A stretch of DNA of 64,000 nucleotides from Neoaquamicrobium sediminum (GCF_013240295.1 NZ_JABETK010000001.1:868001-932000); one strand, 5' to 3'. Positions 1 to 9,817 are shown, counted from the stretch's first letter. Program-made: numbers and translations. The notes: generated by a model from the sequence alone, not told the origin.

Positions 1-419
1 ACGCCGCCGCCCGGCGCTATCCGCTCGTCGATCTCGATGATGCGCGACGCGGGCACCGGTCGCTCCGGCTTCACCCATGTGTAGAGATTGGCCTTGCGGG
101 GAATATCCTGCCGACCGATCGCCAGCACATGCCGAAACCCGCGCGTGGTCACGAGCGCCGTGCGCGCGCCCTTGTCCTCGAGGATCATGTTGGTGGCGAC
201 GGTGGTGCCGTGCAGCACCTGCTGCAGCTTCGATGCGGGCGCTCCGGCGTCGGCAAGCGCGAGCCGGATGCCGTTCAGGAACGCTTCCGAAGGATCGGAA
301 GGCACGCTGGGCGTCTTGGCGCGCCAGACCTGTCCGCTGGAACGGTCAAGCAGCGAGATGTCGGTGAAGGTCCCGCCGATGTCGACGGCGATGGAAAGTG
401 CCTGATCAGTCGAGTGCAT
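1..419 (-). CDS. hyuA: Hydantoinase/oxoprolinase subunit A, N-terminal part (cut by window edge)
   Basis: Only the first ~139 residues are present; the gene runs off the left edge. The protein begins MHSTDQALSIAVDIGGTFTD, whose DIGGTFTD phosphate-binding motif is the hallmark of the HyuA/N-methylhydantoinase A/acetone carboxylase family (ASKHA fold). HGTTVATN follows about 85-90 residues in. HyuA works with HyuB to open hydantoin-like or 5-oxoproline rings in an ATP-dependent way. The ATG at 419-417 lies inside the end of hyuB (14-bp overlap), which implies translational coupling. It is the last visible gene of a leftward operon headed by a racemase and a peptide-type ABC transporter. The family is sure; the exact substrate (hydantoin, N-methylhydantoin, oxoproline, other lactam) is not. 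Confidence 0.9.
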   Translation of the reverse strand, partial: MHSTDQALSIAVDIGGTFTDISLLDRSSGQVWRAKTPSVPSDPSEAFLNGIRLALADAGAPASKLQQVLHGTTVATNMILEDKGARTALVTTRGFRHVLAIGRQDIPRKANLYTWVKPERPVPASRIIEIDERIAPGGG

Positions 420-2241
420 CGACATAGTCCTTGCGATGGAAACGGCGGGTGGCGGGGCGCTCGGAGCGCAGGCGCCTGGTGGCGACTTCGTCGACACGGC
501 CGTCGACGATCTCGACGCCGTAGAGTGCACGGGCCGCATCGACGCTGACATATCCGCCGAGCACGTCTTCGAGCACCTTGGCGAGCGGCCGGTCGTACGG
601 ATGGCCGTAGCCGCCACCACCGCCGGTCTCGATGCGCAGGATATCGCCGCGGACGAGCCGGTTGCCGTCTGACAGCGGCGCGAGCGGCCGCTCCCTGTCC
701 GTTCCCGGGTTGACGACAGCGCGACCCACGCCGCCCGACATGCCGCCCTCAATGCCCCAAGGCGGGTTCTTCACGCTGTCGATTCGAACCGCAAGCACGG
801 CGTCCTCTGCCAGCACCTCATATTCGCGCACGATACCGCAGCCGCCGCGATACGCACCCGCGCCGCCGGAATCCTGCATGACGCCATAGGTGCGCAGTCG
901 AACGGGATAGCCCAGTTCGAGAAACTCGACCGGATAGTTCTCCTGCGCAACGAAATAGACCGCGTCGATGCCATCGGCCTCGGGCCTTGCGCCATAACCG
1001 ACGCCGATGCCGTCGGCCAACAGGAAGCGCTGGAGATCGCCGGACTCATCGCGGAAATTGCCGCGCATGATCGAGATCACATAGGCGGAATTGGCGGCAG
1101 GCGCTCCGCCATTCGCCACGTTGAGCAGGCCGTTGATTGCCGAGATCACCCGCATGGTAGTCAGGCCGCGCATGCCGAGCGGTGCCGGGAAACGCGGCAG
1201 CAGCAGCGAACCCTCGCGCAGACGGACTTCATCCAGTGCGTTCGGCCCACCGGCATTGCAGACCTGGGACGGGTCGCCGCCGAGATAATAGAGCCCGAGC
1301 GCCATGCCCGGAACGCCCCGGTTCATCAGATAATTGACCGGGCCGGGAGCCTGGTCGTCGCTCTCACTCGCGTCGAAAAGGAAGCGGTCTTCGCCGTCTG
1401 CGCCCTTCTCCCGCGTCAGGGAGAAGCGGATCTTGAAGGGGCCGTTGCCGTGCCCGTCACCATCGATGGCATCGGTGAAGGAGTGGGTGCCGTAGTCGAA
1501 AGTATCTGCGAGGCGGTCGCGCACGAGGCGGCGCGTACGTTCCAGCAACTGGGCGAAGGCGTCCTCGACGACGTGGGCGCCGAAGCGGTCGACGATCTCG
1601 CCCATGCGCTTCACACCGAGATCGACACTCGCCATCAGCGCGCGCATGTCGCCATTGCTCTGCTCGGGAAAGCGCGAGTTGCGGTGGAAGATCGACAGCG
1701 TCGCCTCGTTTACCTTGCCCTCATCGGCGAGCTTGGTCACGGGGATGATGATGCCTTCCTGGTAGATCTCGGTCGCATCCGGGCTGATCGAACCCGGCCG
1801 CAGCCCGCCGATGTCGGCGAAATGCGCCCAGCTCATCACGAATGCGCAGCGGCGGCCGTCCTTGAAGACGGGCGCCAGCAAGACCTGGTCGTTGGAGTGC
1901 GAGACCGCGCCCCGCGAACCGTAGCAGTCATTATACCAGTACAGATCGCCCGGCTTCATCTCGTCGGCCGGGAACTTCTCGAATACCGGGCTCGTCATGT
2001 CGCCGAAGATCGGCACCATGGACCCGACCGCCATGATGCCGTCGGCATCGAAGAGCGCGGTGTAGAAATCCTTCTTCTCGCGAATGAATGCGGAAATGGC
2101 GGTGCGCTCCAGCAGCGCCTCCATTTCCGATTGCGCGGCGGCAATCGCGCCGCGGATGATTTCCAGAGAGATGGGATCGCAGGCGCGTTCGTCCCTCTCC
2201 GGCTGGTCGGCCAGTTTCGCGGCCGTGGTTGGTTGATGCAT
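406..2241 (-). CDS. hyuB: Hydantoinase B/oxoprolinase family protein
   Basis: A 611-residue protein of the HyuB family (usual length 520-620), the partner subunit of HyuA. Near the N terminus it has DPISLEIIRGAIAAAQSEME, then a conserved core including the YNDCYGSRGAVSHSNDQ segment and a C-terminal GGGGYGHPYDRP segment, all typical of HyuB. It probably acts in the cytoplasm as an HyuAB heteromer that hydrolyses a cyclic amide using ATP. The start at 2241 has an AGGAA-like ribosome site about 9 nt upstream and lies 24 nt after the oxidoreductase gene. It overlaps hyuA by 14 bp. The nearby hydantoin-racemase-like gene supports use of a racemic cyclic amide, but the substrate is inferred. Confidence 0.92.
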   Translation of the reverse strand: MHQPTTAAKLADQPERDERACDPISLEIIRGAIAAAQSEMEALLERTAISAFIREKKDFYTALFDADGIMAVGSMVPIFGDMTSPVFEKFPADEMKPGDLYWYNDCYGSRGAVSHSNDQVLLAPVFKDGRRCAFVMSWAHFADIGGLRPGSISPDATEIYQEGIIIPVTKLADEGKVNEATLSIFHRNSRFPEQSNGDMRALMASVDLGVKRMGEIVDRFGAHVVEDAFAQLLERTRRLVRDRLADTFDYGTHSFTDAIDGDGHGNGPFKIRFSLTREKGADGEDRFLFDASESDDQAPGPVNYLMNRGVPGMALGLYYLGGDPSQVCNAGGPNALDEVRLREGSLLLPRFPAPLGMRGLTTMRVISAINGLLNVANGGAPAANSAYVISIMRGNFRDESGDLQRFLLADGIGVGYGARPEADGIDAVYFVAQENYPVEFLELGYPVRLRTYGVMQDSGGAGAYRGGCGIVREYEVLAEDAVLAVRIDSVKNPPWGIEGGMSGGVGRAVVNPGTDRERPLAPLSDGNRLVRGDILRIETGGGGGYGHPYDRPLAKVLEDVLGGYVSVDAARALYGVEIVDGRVDEVATRRLRSERPATRRFHRKDYVDALD

Positions 2242-2265
2242 CGAATGGTTTCCTGTTGATGCGGT

Positions 2266-3264
2266 TCACAAAGTGACGACGACGTTTCCCAGATTTCCGC
2301 CGGCCTCGACGGCGCGGTGCGCGTCGGCGATGTCCTCGAGGGCGAAGGTTCTGGCGATGGCCACGCGCAAATCGCCCTTGGCGGCAAGCTCGGCAATACG
2401 AAGCTCACCTTCGAGGCGCTCGGCCTTCGGGATCGCAAACCCCTGGATCACACGCAGGTTGGCGCCCTTGTTGGCAAAAGCGTAGTAGTCGAAAACGGGC
2501 TTTGGATCGCTGGTCGACGAATAGGACGCGATCGTGCCGTTTACCTTGAGCGCGGCAATGTCGACTGCGTGATTGGCTCCGAAGTCGACTTCGATCACAC
2601 GATCCACGCCCTTGCCGACGGTAAGATCGAGGACGTGGGCTGCGACATCCTCCTGCCGGCGGTCGATGATTTCGTCGGCGCCGCCAGCGCGCGCGTGCTC
2701 GGCGGCCGCAGGGTTCGAAACGGTGCCGATGACCCTGGCCCCACCCGCTTTGGCCATCTGCACCGCGCAATGACCGACAGCCCCCGCAGCTCCGGCAACC
2801 AGAACCGTCTGGCCTTCCACCGTTCCGTCGGCGAAGACAGCGCGATACGCGGTCATCGCCGGCACGCCCAGACACGCTCCCGCCTCGAAAGACATAGCGT
2901 CAGGAAGCTGCACCGCCTGCTCGGCAGGCAGTGCGATCAGTTCGGCCGCCGTGCCGAAAGCGCGACCAGCCGTGCCATATCCACCCTGCGCGTTCCACAT
3001 CCAGACGCGTTCACCCACGCGTGACGGATCGACCCGGTCACCCACCGCAACAATCTCGCCAGCCCCGTCGCAATGTGGAATGACGAGTGGATGCTGCATC
3101 GCCATGCCGTTCCATCCGGCGCGTCGTTTCACGTCTGCCGGATTGATGCCGGACGCGCGAACGCGCACCAGTACCTCGCCCGGTCCCGCAACCGGGTCCG
3201 GCCTTTCGCCGATAACGAGCACGTCTGCAGCGGGACCGGTCCGGGTATAAAAGGCACAGCGCAT
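2266..3264 (-). CDS. NADPH:quinone reductase-like zinc-independent MDR oxidoreductase
   Basis: A 332-residue medium-chain dehydrogenase/reductase of the quinone oxidoreductase (Qor) type. The N-terminal GroES-like domain (about residues 1-125) reads [20 protein letters not shown] and lacks the cysteine cluster of zinc alcohol dehydrogenases. The Rossmann domain follows with VLVAGAAGAVGHCAVQMAKA (NADPH-binding AxxGxVG motif) and ends NLGNVVVTL. The start at 3264 is chosen because the ATG overlaps the upstream gene's TGA as TGATG; an upstream in-frame start would extend nine residues into that gene. It probably reduces a quinone or an enone. Its place between a transporter and hyuAB suggests a detoxifying or side-reaction role in the same pathway, which is inference. 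Confidence 0.88.
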   Translation of the reverse strand: MRCAFYTRTGPAADVLVIGERPDPVAGPGEVLVRVRASGINPADVKRRAGWNGMAMQHPLVIPHCDGAGEIVAVGDRVDPSRVGERVWMWNAQGGYGTAGRAFGTAAELIALPAEQAVQLPDAMSFEAGACLGVPAMTAYRAVFADGTVEGQTVLVAGAAGAVGHCAVQMAKAGGARVIGTVSNPAAAEHARAGGADEIIDRRQEDVAAHVLDLTVGKGVDRVIEVDFGANHAVDIAALKVNGTIASYSSTSDPKPVFDYYAFANKGANLRVIQGFAIPKAERLEGELRIAELAAKGDLRVAIARTFALEDIADAHRAVEAGGNLGNVVVTL

Positions 3265-4259
3265 CAATCGGCCCCTTCGAAGAGGTGGCACGCGACCTGC
3301 CGCGTCCCGGTCTGCCTCAGCTCGGGCACTTCCTGGCTGCAGCGGTCAAAAGCGTGCGGACAACGGTCGCGGAAGACGCAACCTGAGGGTGGATTGCGTG
3401 GGTCAGGCGCGCCACGGCCGATCGGCAACGCATCGTGGCTCTGGTTCGGGTCCGGCACGGGAACCGCCGCAACCAGCGCCTTGGTGTAGGGGTGAAGCGG
3501 TTCGTGGACGATGTCCTCGGTCGGGCCGTCCTCCATCACCTTGCCGAGATACATGACGATGGTGCGCTCGCACACGTAGCGCACGAGGGCGAGGTCATGG
3601 CTGATGTAGATGGCGGTCAGGCCGAGGCGATCGCGCACGTCGCGAAAGACATTGAGCACGCCTGCCCGCACCGACACGTCGAGCATCGACACCGGCTCAT
3701 CGGCAACGACGAAATCGGGTTCGAGAATCAGCGCGCGTGCCATGACAACGCGCTGCAACTGCCCGCCCGAAAGCTGGTGCGGATAGCGGTCGAGATACTG
3801 GCGCGGTTCGGGCAGGCGAACGAGTTCCAGAACGGAGACGATGCGCGCCTCGCGTTCGGCCGAGGGGACGCCTGCATTCTCCAGGGGCTCGGACAGGGTC
3901 TGACGGATTGTGAAGCGCGGGTTGATCGCGTCGAACGGGTTCTGGAAGATGAACTGCGCGCGCGAGCGGTAACGCTTGAGCTCCTGCCCCCTGAGGTCGG
4001 CGATCTTCTCGCCGTCGAAGCGGATCGCGCCGCCGGTCGCTTCTTCCAGCTTGAGCAGCAGGCGCCCCATCGAGGTCTTGCCACAGCCGGATTCTCCCAG
4101 AAGCCCGACGCTCTCGCCACGGCGTATGGTGAAGGTTACTCCGTCCACGGCCTTGACCACTGGCGGGTTGCCGCGCAGCGCCGACAGCGCGCCGCCGACC
4201 TTGTAGTGAAGGCGGGCATCCTCGATGCTGATGAGCGGTGCCGAAGTCTGCATTGTCAT
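3264..4259 (-). CDS. dppF: Peptide/opine ABC transporter ATP-binding protein (DppF-like)
   Basis: A 331-residue ATPase of the oligopeptide/dipeptide importer family. Walker A is GESGCGKTS (about residues 55-63), the Q-loop is [10 protein letters not shown], the signature is [15 protein letters not shown] and Walker B ends VVADEP. The C-terminal oligopeptide-type domain carries cysteines in the [12 protein letters not shown] region, typical of DppF/OppF, which may hold an Fe-S cluster. The ATG at 4259 overlaps the TGA of dppD as ATGA, so the longer upstream reading is rejected. It should pair with DppD to power uptake through DppBC. Confidence 0.93.
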   Translation of the reverse strand: MTMQTSAPLISIEDARLHYKVGGALSALRGNPPVVKAVDGVTFTIRRGESVGLLGESGCGKTSMGRLLLKLEEATGGAIRFDGEKIADLRGQELKRYRSRAQFIFQNPFDAINPRFTIRQTLSEPLENAGVPSAEREARIVSVLELVRLPEPRQYLDRYPHQLSGGQLQRVVMARALILEPDFVVADEPVSMLDVSVRAGVLNVFRDVRDRLGLTAIYISHDLALVRYVCERTIVMYLGKVMEDGPTEDIVHEPLHPYTKALVAAVPVPDPNQSHDALPIGRGAPDPRNPPSGCVFRDRCPHAFDRCSQEVPELRQTGTRQVACHLFEGAD

Positions 4260-5279
4260 GCGACCGCCCTCCCCATCCAGGTTTCGATGCGCGCCGCCTT
4301 TTCTCGCAGCGCGGCCGCTTCGCCGGCCCGATGGCAGGCCACGGCGTGGTCGGCGGCAATACCCTCGAGGGGTGGCTGCACGGTTCGACATGTGTCGAGG
4401 ACGAAGGGGCATCGCGGCGCGAAGCGGCAGCCCGGCGGCGGAAAAGCCAGGTTGGGTGGTGCGCCCTCGATCGGGGTCAGCACCCGGACGCAGCGCCCTG
4501 AAGGTCGGGAAAAGCGTTGCGCAGCCCCATCGTGTAGGGGTGGGACGGCTCGGTCAGCGTCGCCTGCATGGTTCCGGATTCGACGACCTTCCCGGCATAC
4601 ATGACGACGGTGCGGTCGCAGATATAGGCGACCACCGAGATGTCGTGCGTGACGAGAATGACCGAGATGCCGAGCGCGGCCTGCAGTTCGCGAAGCTGAT
4701 CGAGGATCTGGCGCTGGACGATCACGTCGAGTGCCGTCACCGGCTCGTCGGCGATGACAAGTTTGGGATTAAGCGCCAGCGCCAGGGCGATCGCCACGCG
4801 CTGGCGCATCCCGCCGGAAAACTGGTGCGGGTAGTCCGACAGACGCCCACGGTCGATGCCCACCAGCTCGAACAGTTCCTCGCAGCGCCTGCGCGCATCC
4901 CGACGGCCAAGGCCGCCGCGCCGCCGAAGCACCTCGTTGAGCTGATACTCAACGGTGTAGACCGGATCGAGCGAGTTCATCGCACTTTGCGGGATGAATG
5001 CGATGTCGCGCCAGCGCAGGGCGTTCATCTCGCGCTCGGGAAGCGTCACGAGGTCCCGCCCGCCGAACATCATCTGGCCGCCGGTGATTGCGGCATTGTC
5101 GGCAATGACGCGCGTCAGCGCCCGCGCGACCGTCGTCTTGCCGCAGCCGGACTCTCCGACGAGGCCGACGATCGAGCCGCGGGCACATCGAAGCTCGCAC
5201 CGTCGACTGCATCGATCCTGCCGGAGCCGACTTTATAGCTGACCTTGAGGTCGCGGACGGAAAGCAGCGGTTCAGTCAT
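4256..5279 (-). pseudogene. dppD: Peptide/opine ABC transporter ATP-binding protein (DppD-like), frame broken twice
   Basis: The encoded protein would be about 341 residues, but the frame breaks near 5177-5183 and 4483-4487. The N-terminal part (MTEPLLSVRDLKVSYKVG) is in one frame. The middle, with Walker A ESGCGKTT, signature [15 protein letters not shown] and Walker B VIADEP, is in a second. The C-terminal PPPGCRFAPRC domain is in a third. Each break is fixed by adding one base (GCGGC to GCGGGC; TCCGGG to TCCCGGG). Start and stop both fit exact ATGA overlaps with dppC and dppF, so operon structure is preserved and no other decay is visible. With other one-base breaks in the window, sequencing error is more likely than a true pseudogene. 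Confidence 0.85.
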
Positions 5280-6175
5280 CGGCCAAGCTTGGGAAAGAGG
5301 ATGTTTTCGTAGCCGCGCGTGATGAAGAAGCCGGCGGAAACGACGAGGATGATGCAGATGCCGGGCGGCACGAACCAGTAGTAGGCCTGCTTGGCCAATG
5401 CCTGGCTGGCGAAGGCGTCCTGCAGCATGTAGCCCCAGCTTATCGACTGGGGATCGCCGAAGCCGAGAAACGAGATCGAGGCTTCCGTGAGGATGGCCCA
5501 TCCGATCGCGATCGAACCGTAGAGAAACGACAGCGGCAGGATGTTCGGCGCGATGTGGCGCAGGATGATCTTCATGTCGGAAGAGCCGGCGACGCGCGCG
5601 GCATCGACGTAGCCGCGCGAGCGCAAGGTCAGCACCTGGCTGCGGATGACACGCGCCGTGTCGCGCCACAGAACCAGCGCCATGGCGATCACGACGTTCC
5701 AGATAGAGGGTTCCAGAAACGCGGCCAGCACGATGACGAAGGGCAGGAACGGAATGCCGAAGGCGATGTCGGCGAGGCGCATCAGGATCACGTCGACCCA
5801 GCCGCGAAAATATCCGGATACGAGGCCGACGATGGAGCCGATCAGCGCCACCATGAAGGCGGCCGTGATGCCGATCAGCAGCGCCGAGCGCGAGCCGTGG
5901 ACGATCTGGGAGAAGATGTCACGGCCAAGGCTGGTGGTGCCGAGTATGTAGCCGTCTTCGCCCGGCCGCAGGTCGGCCGCCAGATTGTAATCGGGTGTAG
6001 AGAGAATCTCCGTCGGATCGTATGGCGCTATCTGGTCGGCGAAAATCGCGGTCAGCACGAATACCGCGTAGATCAGCAATCCCAGAACGGCAAACGGGTC
6101 GTTCAGCGGTAAACGTAGGCTGCGGAACATGCGTCCGATCAGGCTCGGCTTTCTTTCCACCGCGGCATCAAGCAT
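5276..6175 (-). CDS. dppC: Peptide/opine ABC transporter permease (DppC-like)
   Basis: A 299-residue inner-membrane permease. An N-terminal membrane segment (AVLGLLIYAVFVLTAIFAD) is followed by the DppC-type periplasmic stretch with GTTSLGRDIFSQ, then further helices. The EAA-loop-like region VDAARVAGSSDMKIILRHIA contacts the ATPases. The length and the N-terminal extension distinguish DppC from DppB. The ATG at 6175 overlaps the end of dppB by 8 bp; an upstream ATG is possible but reads further into dppB. It forms the translocation pore with DppB. Confidence 0.93.
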   Translation of the reverse strand: MLDAAVERKPSLIGRMFRSLRLPLNDPFAVLGLLIYAVFVLTAIFADQIAPYDPTEILSTPDYNLAADLRPGEDGYILGTTSLGRDIFSQIVHGSRSALLIGITAAFMVALIGSIVGLVSGYFRGWVDVILMRLADIAFGIPFLPFVIVLAAFLEPSIWNVVIAMALVLWRDTARVIRSQVLTLRSRGYVDAARVAGSSDMKIILRHIAPNILPLSFLYGSIAIGWAILTEASISFLGFGDPQSISWGYMLQDAFASQALAKQAYYWFVPPGICIILVVSAGFFITRGYENILFPKLGR

Positions 6176-7145
6176 GGCTGATCCTCGGATCGAGCAAGGC
6201 ATAGAGAAGATCGGCGATCAGGTTCATGACGATGACCACCACGGCAATCATCAGGAACGCGCCCTGCGCCAGCGGATAGTCGGAAGCCGAAACCGCGTTG
6301 ACGAGTTCGCGCCCGAGACCGGGCCACGAGAAAACCGACTCGACTACCACATTGCCCTGGAGCTGGTAGCCCACCGCGATCGCAAACGAGGTCATGACCG
6401 GCAGCAGCGCGTTGCGCGCCGCATGGCGCACCACGACGGTCCAGTTCGACAGTCCCTTGATGCGCGCCATGGTGACGAAGTCTTCCTTCATGACGTCCAG
6501 CATGTTGGAGCGCATGAGAAGCAGCGGCAGGCCCTGGCTGTAGATCGCCAGCGTCAGCGCCGGCAGCGCCAGGTAGGTCAGGAAATCGCGCGAGGTGTAA
6601 AGCGCCCACAAACTGTCGTAGTTCGCGCCGGCCGGGCGCGTGCCTCCAGCGGGGAACCAGCCGAGATTGAAGGAGAAGATCGCAAGCAGCACCATGCCCA
6701 GCCAGAACTCGGGCATGGCCCGCGTCGTCAGCACCAGCGGGATTGCCGCATTTTCCACGACGCCGCCACGCTTCCAGGCGAGATAGGCGCCGGCAAGAAT
6801 GCCGAACACATAGGCGATGATAAGCGAGGTGAATGTGAGGATCAGCGTGTTGGGCAGGAGCGCCAGGATGCGGTCGGCGACGGGCTCGCGGTACCGAAAG
6901 CTCTGGCCAAGCTCACCCTGCAAAAGATTGCCGACATAGATGAAGTATTGCTCCCACAGCGGCTTGTCCAAACCGAACTGCGCCATCAGCGCCTGCTGCT
7001 GCTCGACGGTAAAAGTCGGATCGATGTAGGCCGCCATCGGGTTGCCCGGCATGAGCCTGAACATCAGGAACAGGATCGTCACCACGGCCCAGAGAACAAG
7101 CAGAAGCTGAAGCGTACGGCTGAGCGCCGCCTTCAGGTGAGGCAT
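6168..7145 (-). CDS. dppB: Peptide/opine ABC transporter permease (DppB-like)
   Basis: A 325-residue inner-membrane permease with the DppB layout: a first helix LQLLLVLWAVVTILFLMFRL followed at once by MPGNP, then a periplasmic region and about five more helices. The EAA-like segment MARIKGLSNWTVVVRHAARN marks the ATPase-contact loop. The start at MPHLKAALSRTL is chosen because the first helix then follows a short basic N terminus; an upstream in-frame start would add 15 residues. It lies 92 nt after dppA and overlaps dppC. Confidence 0.92.
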   Translation of the reverse strand: MPHLKAALSRTLQLLLVLWAVVTILFLMFRLMPGNPMAAYIDPTFTVEQQQALMAQFGLDKPLWEQYFIYVGNLLQGELGQSFRYREPVADRILALLPNTLILTFTSLIIAYVFGILAGAYLAWKRGGVVENAAIPLVLTTRAMPEFWLGMVLLAIFSFNLGWFPAGGTRPAGANYDSLWALYTSRDFLTYLALPALTLAIYSQGLPLLLMRSNMLDVMKEDFVTMARIKGLSNWTVVVRHAARNALLPVMTSFAIAVGYQLQGNVVVESVFSWPGLGRELVNAVSASDYPLAQGAFLMIAVVVIVMNLIADLLYALLDPRISHA

Positions 7146-7237
7146 GGGAGAACTCCAACGTCGGCGCAGGAAGCCGAGCGGTACCGCCAAATCGATGGCG
7201 GCACGCCGACCAATGCCAGCGTGCCGCCCAGGATCGT

Positions 7238-8893
7238 CTACTTCGCGAGCTCTTCGGTCTTGTCGCCCGGATAGTGCAGGCGCCCGCCTTCGAGCGTGTA
7301 GCCCGCCTCTTCGAGCATCCGCGCCGCGACATCGGTCCCGGTCTCGAACCCGTCCATCACGGCCGCATCGTACCAGAACTTGAGCGCCGGAGAGATGACG
7401 GAATTGGACGGTTCCGCAAATCCGCGGAAGGCAGCGCCCACGATCAGACGGCGGTCGACAGCCTGAGAGAGAGCCTTGCGGAATGCGGGATCGTCGAACG
7501 GCGCGCGGCGGTTGTTGAACGCCACGTAGCGGAAGCCCATCTCCACCGTGGAGACGACCTCGAGATCGCCGTCCTGCTCTGCCGCCTGAAGCAGCACCTG
7601 CGGATCGCCGGCAAACTCACCCATGAAGTTGATCTCGCCGGAGCGCAGCATGCCAAGCGCAGCCTCGACGTTGGGGACGATGCGCAGGATCCAGCGATCG
7701 GCCTTCGGCGCATTGAAGTGGTCCTTGTGGGCGGAGAGGACGATTTCCTCATTGGTCAGCCAGCGCTCGAACTTGAACGGACCGGAGCCGATCGGTGTCT
7801 GCTCCTGATAGCTCTCGGCGTTCTCTTCCTTTGTCTTCAGGTCCTCGATCACCGGCTCCCAGACATGCTTGGGAATCAGGTTGATCTTGGCAAGGCTGGA
7901 GGTGATGAAGGATGCAGCCGGCTGCTTCAGCGTGAACACGAGGTTGAGGTCGTCGACCACCTCGATCGTCTCGATGTTGGACGCAAACGGCGCGTACATC
8001 GGCGCTTCACCGGAGACCGCGGTCTCGAAGGAGAACTTGACGTCCTCGGCGGTCAGCGGCTCGCCGTCATGCCATTGCATGCCCTCGCGGAGCTTGACCT
8101 CGATGGTCTTGTCGTCACGCCATTCGTAGCTTTCAGCCGCCCAGGGCTTCGGCAGGCCGTCCGGGCCGACGCGGGCGATACGGTCGTAGACCAGCTCGAA
8201 CACCCAGCTATCGACGCCGCCGGAGATGTAGAGCGGATTGATCGCCTGAACGTTGTCACCCGAATTGAGGATGATGTCCTTCTGCTCGCCCAGCGGTTCC
8301 AGCGACATGAAGGTCCAGGTGTTGCGGATGCCGATGCCGCTCTGCTCGACGACGGAGTCCTTGTTCCAGACCGTGTTGTCGAAAGCGAAGGTCTGCCGCG
8401 GATGAACCAGCATCATGTTGGGCTGGTCGGCAGCCAGAATTTCCTGCGCCTTGTAGATCAGGCCCTTGCGCGCTTCCTCGTCGATCTCGACGCGCTGCGC
8501 TGTCGCCACTTCATCATAGGCCGGATTGATATAGCCGATGAAGTTGTAACCCTTTTCGGCCGTGGAAGAATGGAAAAGGTTGTAGATTATCTCGTCCGGG
8601 TCGGAGCGCTCCGGACGGCCCACCATCTGCCAGGCTGTCACATCCCACGCATCGCGCTGGTACCAGACGATGTCGGACATCTGCTCCCACGGCATCACCC
8701 GAACGTTCACGTCGAGACCGAGCTTGCGCCATTCCTGGGCGATGAGCTGGATCGACTGGAATTCCTGCGGCTGCGCAGCCTGAGGACGGGTAAAAAGATC
8801 GATCGTGCGGATCTGGTCGCCGGCAAGAGCCGGCATCACGGCTGAAGCCGCGAGAATGGCAGCCAAGCTGACCGCCTTGAAGCAGGACCTCAT
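7238..8893 (-). CDS. dppA: Peptide/opine-type ABC transporter substrate-binding protein (SBP family 5)
   Basis: A 551-residue periplasmic binding protein. Residues 1-24 are a clear Sec signal peptide ending MPALAG. The mature protein is of the SBP_bac_5 (DppA/OppA) class, recognisable from GPFKFERW, LREGMQWHDGEPLTAEDVKFSFE and FRKALSQAVDRRLIV. It captures ligand for the DppBCDF-like importer encoded downstream. Ligands of this family include peptides, opines, nickel chelates and sugars. Context with hyuAB and a hydantoin-type racemase suggests a cyclic amide, N-carbamoyl amino acid or short peptide, but the sequence alone does not decide. It lies 48 nt downstream of the racemase gene. Confidence 0.93.
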   Translation of the reverse strand: MRSCFKAVSLAAILAASAVMPALAGDQIRTIDLFTRPQAAQPQEFQSIQLIAQEWRKLGLDVNVRVMPWEQMSDIVWYQRDAWDVTAWQMVGRPERSDPDEIIYNLFHSSTAEKGYNFIGYINPAYDEVATAQRVEIDEEARKGLIYKAQEILAADQPNMMLVHPRQTFAFDNTVWNKDSVVEQSGIGIRNTWTFMSLEPLGEQKDIILNSGDNVQAINPLYISGGVDSWVFELVYDRIARVGPDGLPKPWAAESYEWRDDKTIEVKLREGMQWHDGEPLTAEDVKFSFETAVSGEAPMYAPFASNIETIEVVDDLNLVFTLKQPAASFITSSLAKINLIPKHVWEPVIEDLKTKEENAESYQEQTPIGSGPFKFERWLTNEEIVLSAHKDHFNAPKADRWILRIVPNVEAALGMLRSGEINFMGEFAGDPQVLLQAAEQDGDLEVVSTVEMGFRYVAFNNRRAPFDDPAFRKALSQAVDRRLIVGAAFRGFAEPSNSVISPALKFWYDAAVMDGFETGTDVAARMLEEAGYTLEGGRLHYPGDKTEELAK

Positions 8894-8941
8894 GCTAGTT
8901 CTCCTCTGGATGGGTATCGTTTGCTTTTATTGGCGCGTCGC

Positions 8942-9697
8942 TCATGCAACGCGCAGGGTCTCCACGGACTGCCCGGCCTTCATCTTGGCGGGCGTCGGGA
9001 AAGCGGTCTTCGAATGGGAAAGTCCCATTGATACAAGTGTCTCCACGTGCTTGAGCGCGGCCTTGCCGGCATTGACGGCGGGGGCTCCCACGGCGGCCGA
9101 GACCTCATCCGCCATGTCGAGGAACGACATCGTCATACAGCCGAAAAGCAAAGCATCCGCACGGTCCTGCTCAACGCATACCTTGGCGACGTCGATCAAG
9201 CGGGACTTCGTCGCTTCGGGATCCTTCATCAGATCGAGAACGGGAATGCCGGTTGCGCGCACCGAGGCAAGCTTGGCCTTCACCCCTGCCCGATAGGCGA
9301 GAAGCTCCTGCCCGGCGGCCATGCTGTCGAAGATGGTGAGGATCGAAAACTTGTGGCCGAGCCCCGCCGCGAGCAATAGCGAACTCTCGCAGGGCCCCAC
9401 CACCGGCATCGTCACCATCTCGCGCGCGGCCTCCAGGCCGGGATCGCCGAAACAGCCGATGATGGCACCATCGAAGCCGTCACGCTCGCACTTCATGATC
9501 AACTCGATCGTGGCGGGCACGCACATCGCCTCTTCGTAGGCGGACTCGATCGAGGCGGGACCGCTGGGCACATCGACCACCGAGACCTCCGTGCCCGAAA
9601 ACGCCCAGGAGTTCAGAAGCTCCTCACGGCGACGCATCTCCTTGGCCCCCATCGACGTCTTCGACATCGGCCCTGGCACGACGTAAGCGATCCGCAT
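8942..9697 (-). CDS. Aspartate/glutamate/hydantoin racemase family protein
   Basis: A 251-residue cytoplasmic protein of the Asp/Glu/hydantoin racemase superfamily. The two catalytic cysteines expected for cofactor-independent racemases are present: Cys82 in GCFGDPG and Cys187 in GCMTMSF. The spacing and the GCFGDPG motif fit hydantoin racemase (HyuE/HyuA2 type) better than glutamate racemase. The second ATG (9697) is preferred over one five codons earlier because a GAGGGGTGAG ribosome site sits just ahead of it. It is the first gene of the racemase-dpp-qor-hyuB-hyuA operon. The role would be to racemise the imported substrate before ring opening. Confidence 0.88.
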   Translation of the reverse strand: MRIAYVVPGPMSKTSMGAKEMRRREELLNSWAFSGTEVSVVDVPSGPASIESAYEEAMCVPATIELIMKCERDGFDGAIIGCFGDPGLEAAREMVTMPVVGPCESSLLLAAGLGHKFSILTIFDSMAAGQELLAYRAGVKAKLASVRATGIPVLDLMKDPEATKSRLIDVAKVCVEQDRADALLFGCMTMSFLDMADEVSAAVGAPAVNAGKAALKHVETLVSMGLSHSKTAFPTPAKMKAGQSVETLRVA

Positions 9698-9712
9698 TGA
9701 CTCACCCCTCAT

Positions 9713-9739
9713 GTTTCATTAGATGAAACTACGTTTCTT
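9713..9739 (-). promoter_or_regulatory. Putative IclR operator, three alternating half-sites, upstream of the racemase-dpp-hyu operon
   Basis: On the minus strand the element reads AAGAAAC-N3-GTTTCAT-N3-ATGAAAC. The last two half-sites form a perfect 7-3-7 inverted repeat. It ends 15 nt before the racemase start codon and about 79 nt upstream of the divergent iclR gene. A matching 27-bp element occurs at 10733-10759. The TGAAAC/GTTTCA half-site resembles operators of IclR-family KdgR-type regulators, so the adjacent IclR is the natural candidate. Confidence 0.7.
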
Positions 9740-9817
9740 ATTCCGCTCACTAAATCACAATTTTCCGATATTGCAACAGCCCATCGGCTGACGCGATAAT
9801 CGATCCGGGAGGACACC

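Noticed and set aside
7274..8845. 523-codon antisense frame opposite the DppA-like gene
   Set aside because: The sense strand has a signal peptide and complete SBP family 5 motifs; the antisense frame has none and no ribosome site.
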